DNA of 58,254 bases from an uncultured Kordiimonas sp. (GCA_947492375.1 CANLMI010000006.1:1-58254), one strand, 5' to 3'. Numbered from the stretch's first letter, positions 25,851-35,348 are shown. Notes: generated from the sequence alone by a model not told the origin. Translations and numbers: made by a program.

Positions 25851-26231
25851 TCAATGCTTGCTTAAGAGTTGGGCTATCCCAACAAAATTCCTACGCACAT
25901 GGGGGTTATCTATCTGGTAATACAGATTGACCAATTCATTTAGCTCCGGGTTTTTCATCGGATCTTCAAAATCTGGGATCTCAACTGGCTCATGTACTGT
26001 TTCAAAAAAATAGGACACAGGAACATCCAAGTGGTTCGCAAATTTAAAGAGCCGGGACGCACTTATGCGGTTAGTGCCTCTTTCATATTTTTGAATTTGC
26101 TGAAAAGAAACATCAATCACTGCACCTAAATCGCTTTGAGACATATCTAGGGCGCAGCGCCGTTTTCTTAATTGTTTACCTGCCTCAATATCAACTCTAT
26201 CTGGGCCACGCTCATTGGGTTTACGGGACAT
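25851..26231 (-). CDS. XRE-family transcriptional regulator
   Basis: 126 aa from MSRKPNERGPD; the longer frame starts upstream without support. Helix-turn-helix: GKQLRKRRCALDMSQSDLGA, VSFQQIQKYERGTNRISASR. C-terminal helices LNELVNLYYQIDNPHVRRNF follow, the arrangement of small alphaproteobacterial XRE repressors. Probably controls element genes; its target is not visible. Confidence 0.88.
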   Translation of the reverse strand: MSRKPNERGPDRVDIEAGKQLRKRRCALDMSQSDLGAVIDVSFQQIQKYERGTNRISASRLFKFANHLDVPVSYFFETVHEPVEIPDFEDPMKNPELNELVNLYYQIDNPHVRRNFVGIAQLLSKH

Positions 26232-26330
26232 AAAAAATCCAATTTCTAAAAACGTCAAAAAGTAATTTTTAGATACTAATGTAATAGCAGTCAGACTGTC
26301 AGTGATAAGCATCACGCTCTAAAAGACTTA

Positions 26331-26534
26331 GGGCCGCAGCCCCCGGCGCACTTCATATCAAACCGAACGAATAGATACTTTCGTAATCGGCTCCCCCTAA
26401 AGGTAGCCCCCAATTACGGAGAGTATCTTTCGCAGCTTTCTTATTCCGTTTGCACCCCCGCTTTGAGTGGTCAGCAAGGGTTTAAAGGCGAGGCGCAAGC
26501 TTTGGCTTCAAACCCAAAAATAAGGAAGAAGAAA
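26331..26534 (+). ncRNA. Structured 5' leader of ardA, copy 1 of a conserved leader
   Basis: Three hairpins: GGGC-cgca-GCCC (26331); a long stem GATACTTTCGTAAT / ATTACGGAGAGTATC (26384-26427) enclosing CCCCCTAAAGG; and GGGTTT...AAACCC (26478-26515) just before the ribosome-binding site AAGGA. Aligns throughout with 55477-55681, where the CGTAAT/ATTACG pairing is replaced by CGTTGT/ACAACG, a compensatory change. A cis-acting regulatory RNA is the best reading. Confidence 0.6.
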
Positions 26535-27044
26535 ATGACACAATTTCACGCACAGCCATATGATCTATCAGCCGCCGGGTTTTATTTTGAAAATGCAGAA
26601 GAATACAAAACCAAGTTTAAAGCCGCGCGCAATAGCTACGGTGAACTTGTCGAAGAATTTGAAATTCAATTCATTGATGGCGAAACAATAGACGCCGAAA
26701 CATGCGAGGCAATCGGGCTTTATCAAAACAACATTCTATCTATCATGGAAAAGCTCGAAGAATGGAGCGACCACGGCAAAACAAACATCATTCTTGCGGT
26801 CGGTGAATGCAGCTATGATTTTGATGCAGAGAATGACGACCCGGAAACATATTTCGACATAACGATTTATAACGCCGAAACCTATAGAGACCTTGCCTAT
26901 GAAATGGTTGAGGAAGGCCTATTTGGTGATATTCCAGACCATCTTGAAAACTATATTGATTATGATGCTATCGCACGGGATTTAGAAATTGATTACAGCG
27001 AGGCAACCGTAAACGGGTGCAACATCATTTACAACTGCCATTAA
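26535..27044 (+). CDS. ardA: Antirestriction protein ArdA
   Basis: 169 aa from the ATG at 26535 (AAGGAAGAAGAAA before it). Very acidic. Ends with NYIDYDAIARDLEIDYSEATVNG, the ArdA C-terminal motif, and has VEEFEIQFIDGE and ILAVGECSYDFD. ArdA mimics B-form DNA and inhibits type I restriction, helping an incoming element survive. Preceded by the structured leader. Overlaps the end of the opposite gene by four bases. Confidence 0.82.
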   Translation: MTQFHAQPYDLSAAGFYFENAEEYKTKFKAARNSYGELVEEFEIQFIDGETIDAETCEAIGLYQNNILSIMEKLEEWSDHGKTNIILAVGECSYDFDAENDDPETYFDITIYNAETYRDLAYEMVEEGLFGDIPDHLENYIDYDAIARDLEIDYSEATVNGCNIIYNCH

Positions 27045-27652
27045 TAATTTGAGGGTCTTATTTGATTTGGTGGCAAACGATACCAATCTGTCACAATGTC
27101 CTTGCATACAAGCTGTAATTCGACTTGGCGTGTCAGAAAATCTGGAATATCGATCAGGTAATCTCTTATCGTAAAGAACCGATTTTTCTGTTCGCCGATT
27201 TTGCCCAAATCATAATTCTGAGTTCCCTCTAGTCCACGCTCACTACTAGACAACTCTAGCCTGCTTAATCTCCCGAAGCTTACGGCTTTTTGACCTTCTA
27301 AATACCTGTAATTGATTGTGCAGTTTGTTAACTCACCTTCATTCTGACCATCAATAACGACCGTGTATATCAGCCGCGCCTCCTTATCGACTGCAAACCC
27401 CAAAAACTTCCGATTGAGATTTTGAATTTCAAGTTCGGCGCTCTTGATATGAACTTCATCAGATGTAGGTTGGCTTTGCACAATGTTTTGTTCGATTACC
27501 AAATCCGGTTTCGGTTCATCGGTTCTTGTTAAGGAATATTCAAAAACTAGTGCTCCGATAACGAACGTAGCAAAATATCCCGCTATCTTTCCCTTTAATG
27601 CTGATGATTTCTTTTCCTTCGGCCTTTCAGTATCCGTGTTAAGTTTCGGCAT
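27041..27652 (-). CDS. Membrane-anchored hypothetical protein (203 aa)
   Basis: One N-terminal transmembrane helix (IAGYFATFVIGALVFEYSL), then a beta-rich extracytoplasmic domain with two Cys (LTNCTINYRY, LQLVCKDI) that may pair. Starts inside the 3' end of higA, so may be co-transcribed with higBA. No family recognised. Confidence 0.6.
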   Translation of the reverse strand: MPKLNTDTERPKEKKSSALKGKIAGYFATFVIGALVFEYSLTRTDEPKPDLVIEQNIVQSQPTSDEVHIKSAELEIQNLNRKFLGFAVDKEARLIYTVVIDGQNEGELTNCTINYRYLEGQKAVSFGRLSRLELSSSERGLEGTQNYDLGKIGEQKNRFFTIRDYLIDIPDFLTRQVELQLVCKDIVTDWYRLPPNQIRPSNY

Positions 27653-27944
27653 AGCGCTCGACCTTAATATCCGCCGCTTTTGCTCTCATCGCCTGCGCTG
27701 AATGCCAAGCTTGCATCCGTAACAATGTATCCATGCTAAGATCAAAAGCCTTTTCCAATCGCAACGCCATTTCCGGGGACAAGTCCGATTTACCATTCAG
27801 TAGATCATTCAACGTTGCACGGCGAACCTTCAAGACTTCCGCAGCTTTTGTGATACTCAAATCTAATGCGTCAATAACCTCTTCACGAACGAAAACGCCG
27901 GGATGTGAGGGCATCATGCCTATATTAATCATATCGTTTTCCAT
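27639..27944 (-). CDS. higA: HigA-type antitoxin
   Basis: 101 aa, XRE helix-turn-helix (LDLSITKAAEVLKVRRATLN) after the typical MPSHPGVFVREEVI start. It neutralises HigB and represses the operon. Its start codon overlaps the toxin stop at 27944. Toxin-first order is the hallmark of higBA. Confidence 0.93.
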   Translation of the reverse strand: MENDMINIGMMPSHPGVFVREEVIDALDLSITKAAEVLKVRRATLNDLLNGKSDLSPEMALRLEKAFDLSMDTLLRMQAWHSAQAMRAKAADIKVERYAET

Positions 27945-28234
27945 TAGTGATAATCCTCTAAATCAAGTAAATCTATAAACCCGGTTTCTTCCTCGAAAGT
28001 AATGCGCCAGTTTCCAGAGGCCGATACACTCCATGTATCCTTTCTGTCCCCGGATAATCTATGCACCCGCCAACCTTTCGGGGCGCTTGCATGAAATTCA
28101 TCCATATCACCAGCCAGCACCAATGCTGTGATGATATTTCTTATCCGGCTCACTAAATCCGCGCGCAGACCTTTCGCGTTATTCGTTTCAATAAAACGCT
28201 TTAAGCCTTTGTGCTTTACCGAACGAATAATCAT
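27944..28234 (-). CDS. higB: HigB-type mRNA interferase toxin
   Basis: 96 aa, RelE/HigB fold: RSVKHKGLKRFIE at the N-terminus, GWRVHRLSGDRKDTWSVSASGNWRITF, ending DLEDYH. It cleaves ribosome-bound mRNA when freed from HigA. The start lies only seven bases after the palindrome at 28242-28260. Confidence 0.93.
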   Translation of the reverse strand: MIIRSVKHKGLKRFIETNNAKGLRADLVSRIRNIITALVLAGDMDEFHASAPKGWRVHRLSGDRKDTWSVSASGNWRITFEEETGFIDLLDLEDYH

Positions 28235-28241
28235 ACTTTAT

Positions 28242-28260
28242 TGTACGGTGATACCGTACA
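28242..28260. promoter_or_regulatory. higBA operator palindrome
   Basis: TGTACGGT-gat-ACCGTACA, a perfect 8-bp inverted repeat directly upstream of higB. Expected binding site for HigA. The mRNA leader must be extremely short if transcription starts within it. Confidence 0.75.
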
Positions 28261-28282
28261 CTTGTCAAACTTTGTCAAAACC

Positions 28283-28489
28283 TTATTTACACGCATTTAT
28301 TGCCTCATAGATAATCAAGAGGCTTCCAGCCATACCCATCCCCGTAAACACGATGTTCCAATTTTCATGACCATTGATGGCTTCATTGACGCCAATGAGT
28401 TTTGCAACGGCCCAAACCATGCCAGCAACACCAATCAAGGCAACCGCAATCATCTTGTTAATGAAACTCTTGTCTTCTGCGTCTTTCAT
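28283..28489 (-). CDS. Small membrane protein (68 aa)
   Basis: From MKDAEDKSFINK at 28489; a longer frame would need TTG. Two hydrophobic segments (MIAVALIGVAGMVWAVAKLI and WNIVFTGMGMAGSLLIIYEA). No family recognised. Upstream of the higBA promoter on the same strand. Confidence 0.55.
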   Translation of the reverse strand: MKDAEDKSFINKMIAVALIGVAGMVWAVAKLIGVNEAINGHENWNIVFTGMGMAGSLLIIYEAINACK

Positions 28490-28698
28490 AAGGTTCAGTT
28501 GATCAAAAAAGGGGCAAACTAACAAGCCCTCAGATAAGACATTTCCCTGATTTAATTGATCAAATTCCAGATAGATAAAAACTATATAAAATTTTATTAA
28601 AATGTACTGAATACTTAATCAAATCAAAGGGTTAACCCGCTATACTTATAGGGTAAAAACAGACCGTACAAACGGCATTAGGGGATAGTGGGGCAAAT

Positions 28699-29502
28699 AT
28701 GAGCAAGCATATTGAAATAGACCAGCCGGGCGGGTTATCCGCGCTAAAAGGCGCTTTTGGTGAGGTGACGGACCAAGACACCGCGCGCCAATTCAGTAAG
28801 GTGCAAGCTTTCAAAGAAAATCAAATTTTCCTCGGGCAGGAAAGTGGTTCATCCGGTCAAGGGATGGCCCCTATTAATGCTACAGCTTTAGCAAAGTTCC
28901 ATCGCAAGCTTGAAAAAGATAAAGCCAACGGCAAAGGTGCAAAATCGTATGATGTGATCTTGCACTTGGCCTTGATGGATAACCTCAAACAACAAGCAGA
29001 TGAACTTCAAAAAGCCATCCAAGCTCAGGAAGATGCATTTGCTGAGAAATACGGTGACGACTGGCGCGAGAAAACCGCAGAACAAATTCTTGATCCCGAA
29101 GATATGCCACACAGAAAGCCGGGTCAGAGCATTGAGGATTTCCGGGAAGAATTAGAACGGGCTTTGATCAAAGAATTCTTGAACGAAGATGGTTCGATAA
29201 AAGATGAATACAAGGATCATCCTGAGTTTGGTAATCGAGCTAAATGGGCACAAAAACAATATGACCAGAGCGCATTAGACAACTTAATCAGTAAGCTTAA
29301 TGACCCTGACTTATCGCATGATGAAAAACAGGAACTAATTAACCAATACAATGACAGCCCAAGTGCCGCCGCAGACAGAAACGGCCCAGCCGAAGAATTT
29401 TTAAATTCCGATCTGTTCGAAAGGTTTAAACCTGAGCTGGTCAATAATGATGAAGCTGTAGATAATTTAGCTATTTCAAGCTTTAACCCCGACGCCTTCT
29501 AA
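28699..29502 (+). CDS. Hypothetical acidic protein (267 aa)
   Basis: GGGG upstream of the ATG. Helical and charged, with KLEKDKANGKGAKSYDVILH and a coiled stretch NLKQQADELQKAIQAQEDAF; the tail is disordered. No signal or membrane segment. No family recognised. Convergent with the next gene, two bases apart. Confidence 0.65.
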   Translation: MSKHIEIDQPGGLSALKGAFGEVTDQDTARQFSKVQAFKENQIFLGQESGSSGQGMAPINATALAKFHRKLEKDKANGKGAKSYDVILHLALMDNLKQQADELQKAIQAQEDAFAEKYGDDWREKTAEQILDPEDMPHRKPGQSIEDFREELERALIKEFLNEDGSIKDEYKDHPEFGNRAKWAQKQYDQSALDNLISKLNDPDLSHDEKQELINQYNDSPSAAADRNGPAEEFLNSDLFERFKPELVNNDEAVDNLAISSFNPDAF

Positions 29503-29504
29503 TC

Positions 29505-30170
29505 TTAGTCTTGTCCGTAGTTGTAGGCGTATTGCGGGTCAGATTGTTGCCATAGATACTGGCTTGCGGCTTTCTTGGCCCCTGCGCGGGCTGTATTCAA
29601 ATTATGTGGTCCCTCAGTTCCATCACCATGCCTATATTTTACTACAGTTCCCGGTGAATCATAATTTGCTTCAAAAAAGAAAACGACAGGGTCCGTTACA
29701 CCAACACCTCTAATATCGGCTGTCAACTTCGTCATTAATTCATCATGGGGAACTGATGGTGTCGAACCAACATAAACAGTTACAGCAATTCCCGGATTTT
29801 TAAGTGCCCACTGCCTAGATGGACGGTCAGCTTCGGGAAGGAGTTGGACTTGTGAAGAATTCTCAGTCAACACGACTGTTTCAACGCCATCAACTTCAAA
29901 GTTTTCAGTTGCCGCTTCATCCGCAGCAGCCGTATTGAAACCAGCACCGGTCAGCGCAGTTACACTCATAACTACGCCTACAGCTCTTGCTTTCCAGCTA
30001 TCCGTCAGTCCCTTTAAACTCATTACAACATAGGTACGTTCGGGTGAGTCGGCCTTAGCGCCCGCTAAAACCTGCCTCAATCTATCATCAAAACGCTCCG
30101 TTTTGCAACCTAAAGAGGTTTTAACCGCTCTAAAGCTTAGTGTTTCTTCAAAAATTGCCATCTCCGCCAC
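29505..30170 (-). CDS. Hypothetical membrane-anchored or exported protein (221 aa)
   Basis: GTG at 30170 or ATG at 30161 may be the start. A hydrophobic stretch, AVGVVMSVTALTGAGFNTAA, at about residue 62 is followed by an extracytoplasmic-looking domain containing AVTVYVGSTPSVPHDELMTK and ending in Tyr-rich sequence. No family recognised. Confidence 0.55.
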   Translation of the reverse strand: MAEMAIFEETLSFRAVKTSLGCKTERFDDRLRQVLAGAKADSPERTYVVMSLKGLTDSWKARAVGVVMSVTALTGAGFNTAAADEAATENFEVDGVETVVLTENSSQVQLLPEADRPSRQWALKNPGIAVTVYVGSTPSVPHDELMTKLTADIRGVGVTDPVVFFFEANYDSPGTVVKYRHGDGTEGPHNLNTARAGAKKAASQYLWQQSDPQYAYNYGQD

Positions 30171-30456
30171 TTTCAGCTATCAACTATTATGGGTAGTTGA
30201 CGAGTGGCTTATTCTCTGGCTTTACAGTCTGCTTCTTGCTTCATTTGTCTACACCCGTACTTTTCAAGATATTGACTTACATAGCCTTTTTGAATTACAC
30301 TAACTTTCCATAGAAGTTGGCGAAACGCTAACTCTATTACCACAAGCAGGCTGGCGCGGGTCTAGCGTCAGCTTTAATTCACCCAGTTTCTACCTCTAAA
30401 GCCGTAAACCACCCGCAAAGGGTTTCATCAGGAGGACAATCTATAAGAGTAATTTG

Positions 30457-31074
30457 ATGGAGACCGCTTTGAAACATGCCCTTAAGAATCCAAATCATCC
30501 AAAGAAGGGCGCTAGGATTAAAGCAGACCCGGTCCGTAATATAGATGATATTGCCCGTATAAAACTGTACCTGAGTGATAAACCGCGTGATTTGTGCTTG
30601 TTTACATTCGGGATCAACACCGCATATAGGGCAAGTGAATTGCTCTCTATCACAGTGGGAGACGTGATGTATTTACGGGCCGGGGACGTGCTGGACCTAA
30701 AACAGATCAAGACCCAAAAATACAGGATGACGACAATAAACCAGACCGTCATTGATAGCATTCAGAACTGGCTCAAACATCATCCCAACCCTGTACCAGA
30801 TGCCCCATTGTTTCAATCGCAGCGCGGTAAGAAGGCCCTGACTGTTTCAACGCTTTCTCGATATACGAAGCATTGGTGCAAAGCCATCAAACTACCGGGC
30901 AATTATTCCAGCCACACTATGCGGAAAACATGGGGATATTTGCAGCGCACTATTTACAAGGTTTCTGTTTCATTGTTGATGAAAGCATATGGTCACGCTT
31001 CGGAGCAACAAACACTGGAATATCTGTGCATCCAGCCAGAGGAGATTTCAGCGCTGTATGAGCATGCGTTTTGA
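30457..31074 (+). CDS. Short tyrosine recombinase (catalytic domain only)
   Basis: 205 aa from the ATG at 30457. Arg in NTAYRASELLSI, HTMRKTWG, YGHASEQQTLEYL: the R, HxxR and H...Y of the integrase family are all present, while the core-binding domain is absent. Short stand-alone members of this type occur in alphaproteobacterial elements. AGGAGG sits about 20 bases from the start, too far to act directly. Unrelated in arrangement to the integrase at 19379. Confidence 0.82.
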   Translation: METALKHALKNPNHPKKGARIKADPVRNIDDIARIKLYLSDKPRDLCLFTFGINTAYRASELLSITVGDVMYLRAGDVLDLKQIKTQKYRMTTINQTVIDSIQNWLKHHPNPVPDAPLFQSQRGKKALTVSTLSRYTKHWCKAIKLPGNYSSHTMRKTWGYLQRTIYKVSVSLLMKAYGHASEQQTLEYLCIQPEEISALYEHAF

Positions 31075-31143
31075 ATAAGTATTTACATCCAACCAGTTTT
31101 CCATATTACTATTTATTGTAATAAACAAAAACTATTGGTGCTT

Positions 31144-34100
31144 ATGATTTGGTTAAGACTGGTAAAAAGCTACTTATTACTTGTCTCTGATTATCTCAGG
31201 CCACACGACAAATTACCCCAACTTGCAGCCAAAATCGACACCCTGCCTATAAGCTTCAAATTAAAGGATAGCTATATTGGGTATGCTGCATCCTTGATGC
31301 TTGTAAAAAATGTTCACAAGCATCTATATTTTTTGCATAGAACCAAGCCCCCATTGCTAAAAAGCATTTCTGCGATGAAAGAACTGGCTGATTTTTGCTC
31401 GAAACTTCGGCAATATCCAATTCCGGATTTTCGAAAAAAATCTAATCTATTCACCATAGCGAGATGCAATTTTGAGCTTGGTTTCCTATACACAGAACTC
31501 TCAAAATTCAGCTTCCCAGAAGTTCAAATAGGTGCCGCTACCAACCATTTTCGGCAAGCTCTCACAATTTATTCGAACGGAAACTATTCAAAACAGCGCC
31601 AAAAAACGCTGTTAGGCTTAGCCTTTGCCCATGGGCAGCTTATGGAGTTGGAAGAAGCGATCGCTTGTTACAACCTGTATCTATCCGAAATAGACCGAAG
31701 TGAAAACAGGCTTGATTGGGCCTACCATAGGCTTGAAACAGCGATTCTCAGCCTCCAAAAAAGTATGGATGAATACACAACTCCCGACTACCAAGCTGCA
31801 CGATTGATTGAACAAGATGTAAGCCACGCGATTAGAAAGGTGCCGCTTTCGAAAGCTAGTTTATTTCTGCATCTAAAACGGGCTTACCTAAACCAGATAC
31901 TCTTCTCACTGACTCTTTCTCGATCAGATTTTGATAAGGCTCTTTCACAGACTCTTGCAATTAAGAAATACGCTACTTCAAAGAAACTCCATGACGAATT
32001 AGCAAAATCCTTACTAATCGAAAATTTGCTTATGAGGTTCCGAGGATACGAAACGGGTCAATCTAAATATTTCGATAAGGCTAAAGATATAATCAAACAT
32101 GGATTACAAATATGCGAAGAAACGTCCAACCAGCCAATAAAAGTCGCTTTTGCTAATTTTGATATGATGACATCGGAAGAGCAACATCATCTTCAAATAA
32201 GCCCCAAAGACCGTCGTGATAAAATTGCAGAGGCGTTAAGTATTTTTCGTCAAGTATCAATCGAAAACTCCAATACAAACTTACAGTATAATTTTTCTGG
32301 CGACTATCCAAGCTTTAGCAAAACTATCAACCGTGATGGCGTAGTGCCACTTGAAGACCTTCCAGATTTGAATGAACAATTTGCGTTGGCTTTCGGACTT
32401 TTTGAGCACGGCAAAAAGAAGGAAGCCGTTGATAGTTTCAAACATTATCAAATGACAGTTCAAACTTGGCTAGAGACTTACAAAGATAAAGCTCCGTACC
32501 TCATCTATGAGGAAGCATTGCTCACTTATATTTTTTCGTTCGCAAAACTTACTGGAATTTCAAGGTCGGACGAGGACTTTGATTACGCTGTTAAAATTCA
32601 TTCCGACTACTTGGACAAACCCCACTCAGAAAAAAATCTAATTCTTGCAAGGATTAGCCTTGCAAAAACCTATGTATACTATGGGACAGATATTTTAACT
32701 GCCAAGCATGCTGAAACCATAACCTTGAACTTTGAGGCTTTGCTTGATCTTGTTTCCTTAAGCGACACCCCCAAATATTGGTTCGAAGTCTTTGTATTGT
32801 TAGCAAAATATCATGAAATGGGTAATTTCAATTGCGACTATCAAGATCGCGACCTTCTCGCTAGTTCTGTAACTACCTTAAATAGCTTCCTAGAGCTGGG
32901 GCACTATTACCTAAATTCATTAACTAATACAGAAACACGTTTGGCAGTGCTCGATAACATGACGGGTTTTAGCGATACCTTGTGTTTTATGCTTCTCAAA
33001 TTGGGTAAATACGAAGAAGCTATAAAAGCTCTTAGCTTTGGCCGTTCAATTACAATGAACAAAAAGCTAATTGAAGAGGAACTAGAAGATTCAAGTAGCT
33101 TACAAGTTACAAAAGCTAGAATTGATTGGCTGGAACAGGTTGAGAGAAGAGAGAATATTTCAAACGCAATCCTTGAGGAAGATGACCATTCACAATCACA
33201 TTTGGACCTACAGGAATGCACCCGGAAAATTGAAACTTCGTTTCGTCAGTATTGCCAATTAATCGATCAGTTCAGTTTATCTAATCAGCATCAGTTTACA
33301 CTTGGTGACCTTGGAAGAGCTATTAAACCCGGCTGTGTGTTAGCCGTCATTATTTCAACAGTGGCTTACTCAGCAGCTATCATAATTCCTCATGGGGCAA
33401 GGTCGTTAAGTAGGAAGAATATCCTATGGCTGGATGATCTTCATGGTAAATACTACAAAAAACTGGTTCTAAATGAATTTGGCTGGATCGCTAAATACAA
33501 GGCATTCAAGAAAGCTGTAAACACCTCAGATGCAAGCGCCAAAAGCGAAGATTGGGCGAACGGCATTGAGGTTATTTGTAACGATTTAGGTCAAAAAATT
33601 GCCCAACCCCTGCATGACTTTTTATCAGGCCATGATGAGATTTCAGACGTTTCTGAAATACAATTCATGCCAACGGGCATACTTTCAGTTTTTCCTCTTC
33701 ATGCCACCTATATTGAAGCTAATAACAAGGTTTATCACCTCATAGAAAAGTACGCTGTTAGCTATTGGCCTAATTTTGCGTCCGTCATAAATGCCCAATC
33801 ACGACATGAAAATTCAAGGAGAAGCGGCAAAAAACTCGCTGCGGTATCTGGCGATCTATCTATGAGAATTTCCAGAGAAGATTTGACTGGCTCAGATCAA
33901 CTAACCTCTGTCATTGGACAGCGTAATGACAAGCAGGAAGCTATCAACGCAATAGCGGAAAATAACTTTAGCTTCTTTCTCGGACACGCTCATTGGGATG
34001 AAAAAGATGTTGGTCAATCATCCATTTTCTTCGGGAATGAAGCTATTACAGTTTCAGAGATCAAGAAGATTGACTTGCCCCTAGCAAACACAATATTTCT

Positions 34101-34404
34101 CGGCGGCTGCGAAACTGGAATGACCGAACTAAAGCGGACACCAGATGAGTTTTTTGGTCTTTCAACCGCGTTCCTTGAGGCAGGTTTTCCCTGCATAGTT
34201 TCCTCTCTTTGGGCTGTCGATTCAAACGATACTCAGCGGCTTGCACAGAGTTTTTTTGAAGAAGTATTTCATTCAGATATTAGACCTTCTCTCGCCCTTC
34301 AAAAAGCCCTCATTCAGGTAGTGCAAGACACCAAGAAGCTAGACGAGCGGGAAAGAGTTTCAGAACTAATATATTGGACCCCATTCATAGTGACCGGGGG
34401 GTAA
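31144..34404 (+). CDS. TPR-CHAT protease (caspase-like)
   Basis: About 1086 aa; ATG at 31144 chosen, TTG/GTG starts lie just before it. Residues about 80-650 are helical repeats of TPR kind (FELGFLYTELSKFSFPEVQI, GLAFAHGQLMELEEAIACYN). The C-terminal CHAT domain has the His of FFLGHAHWDEKD (about 950) and the Cys of FLGGCETGM (about 990), the caspase dyad, and the typical SSLWAVDS. CHAT proteases cleave partner proteins after a trigger, as in gasdermin systems or the type III-E CRISPR protease. The TIR-domain gene follows after ten bases with its own Shine-Dalgarno, so a two-gene operon is likely. Confidence 0.85.
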   Translation: MIWLRLVKSYLLLVSDYLRPHDKLPQLAAKIDTLPISFKLKDSYIGYAASLMLVKNVHKHLYFLHRTKPPLLKSISAMKELADFCSKLRQYPIPDFRKKSNLFTIARCNFELGFLYTELSKFSFPEVQIGAATNHFRQALTIYSNGNYSKQRQKTLLGLAFAHGQLMELEEAIACYNLYLSEIDRSENRLDWAYHRLETAILSLQKSMDEYTTPDYQAARLIEQDVSHAIRKVPLSKASLFLHLKRAYLNQILFSLTLSRSDFDKALSQTLAIKKYATSKKLHDELAKSLLIENLLMRFRGYETGQSKYFDKAKDIIKHGLQICEETSNQPIKVAFANFDMMTSEEQHHLQISPKDRRDKIAEALSIFRQVSIENSNTNLQYNFSGDYPSFSKTINRDGVVPLEDLPDLNEQFALAFGLFEHGKKKEAVDSFKHYQMTVQTWLETYKDKAPYLIYEEALLTYIFSFAKLTGISRSDEDFDYAVKIHSDYLDKPHSEKNLILARISLAKTYVYYGTDILTAKHAETITLNFEALLDLVSLSDTPKYWFEVFVLLAKYHEMGNFNCDYQDRDLLASSVTTLNSFLELGHYYLNSLTNTETRLAVLDNMTGFSDTLCFMLLKLGKYEEAIKALSFGRSITMNKKLIEEELEDSSSLQVTKARIDWLEQVERRENISNAILEEDDHSQSHLDLQECTRKIETSFRQYCQLIDQFSLSNQHQFTLGDLGRAIKPGCVLAVIISTVAYSAAIIIPHGARSLSRKNILWLDDLHGKYYKKLVLNEFGWIAKYKAFKKAVNTSDASAKSEDWANGIEVICNDLGQKIAQPLHDFLSGHDEISDVSEIQFMPTGILSVFPLHATYIEANNKVYHLIEKYAVSYWPNFASVINAQSRHENSRRSGKKLAAVSGDLSMRISREDLTGSDQLTSVIGQRNDKQEAINAIAENNFSFFLGHAHWDEKDVGQSSIFFGNEAITVSEIKKIDLPLANTIFLGGCETGMTELKRTPDEFFGLSTAFLEAGFPCIVSSLWAVDSNDTQRLAQSFFEEVFHSDIRPSLALQKALIQVVQDTKKLDERERVSELIYWTPFIVTGG

Positions 34405-34414
34405 AGGACAGCTT

Positions 34415-35341
34415 ATGCTTAAGAGCAGGCACGTTTTCATAGCCTATGGTAAAGATGTTGCGGAACAGGCATTTGAAATCAACCGAATACTCGTTTCCCT
34501 ATCTGTGAAAACTTGGATTGATTTTGAACAACTCACTTCAACACAAGAAAGCTCTATAGAAGAGCGTACAATAGCGCTGCGCTCTGCAAGGGCCGTGATA
34601 TTGATTTCAGGTCAAGAGAAGATCGAAGATTGCATAGCCGGCTTTGAGATTGAAGAAATCAAACGGCAAATAGAATTCATTAAAAATCGCCGCAACTTTC
34701 TGACCTTCATAAAGCTTCACGAAGCCATGATTTTTTCTGATTGGGAAACAAAAGAAACCCAATCGGTTTATTTACGCCCCGGCATTTGGAACAACATGGA
34801 TGTCGTAGGCGAAACCATGAAACAGAATTGGGCAGATGATTTCAAAATTTTAGAAGCCATCTTTCGAATGGCTGACAACCAAGACCCATATGCCAAGATA
34901 CCTAATCTTTATGAGAGCGAGGGAGGTGATTTGTTACCTCAATCCGAAGGTGCATTATTTTCACATGATGAATTAGATATTCATATCGAGGAAGGGACAG
35001 GCAAAGTATATTTCTTCCATGGCAAAGCTCTTGATGTTTCGATTGATTATCTTGAATACCATCGGGCGCAATGCCGGGTTGCTGTTGTTTTATATGATGG
35101 CACACGGTTTGATCTGGGCGTTAGAATACATTGGCAAATTCGGCATCATCTTAGCCGTGAGGCAGAAGTGCAGATCGTTAGGACCCATGAAGGGAAATCC
35201 TTAAGCGGTATCAAAGTCCCATTATTGAAAGCTGTACCAAAACTAGCAGTTAATGATGGTGAGTTCACACAGGTTCTTGACCGCAAAACGAGCGAAAAGA
35301 AATTCGCGCGTTTTCAGAAATGGATTGAGCAGTACAAATAG
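34415..35341 (+). CDS. TIR-domain protein, partner of the CHAT protease
   Basis: 308 aa; AAAGGA seven bases before the ATG. Residues 5-150 follow the TIR pattern: HVFIAYGKD, helix, VKTWIDFEQL, then SSIEERTIAL with candidate catalytic Glu 49/50, and ARAVILIS. TIR effectors cleave NAD+ or make cyclic ADP-ribose signals in antiphage defence. The C-terminal half (about 190-308) is a beta-rich domain with no match. Directly downstream of the TPR-CHAT gene. Proteolytic activation of TIR by CHAT is the inferred logic. Confidence 0.75.
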   Translation: MLKSRHVFIAYGKDVAEQAFEINRILVSLSVKTWIDFEQLTSTQESSIEERTIALRSARAVILISGQEKIEDCIAGFEIEEIKRQIEFIKNRRNFLTFIKLHEAMIFSDWETKETQSVYLRPGIWNNMDVVGETMKQNWADDFKILEAIFRMADNQDPYAKIPNLYESEGGDLLPQSEGALFSHDELDIHIEEGTGKVYFFHGKALDVSIDYLEYHRAQCRVAVVLYDGTRFDLGVRIHWQIRHHLSREAEVQIVRTHEGKSLSGIKVPLLKAVPKLAVNDGEFTQVLDRKTSEKKFARFQKWIEQYK

Positions 35342-35348
35342 GGGGTTT

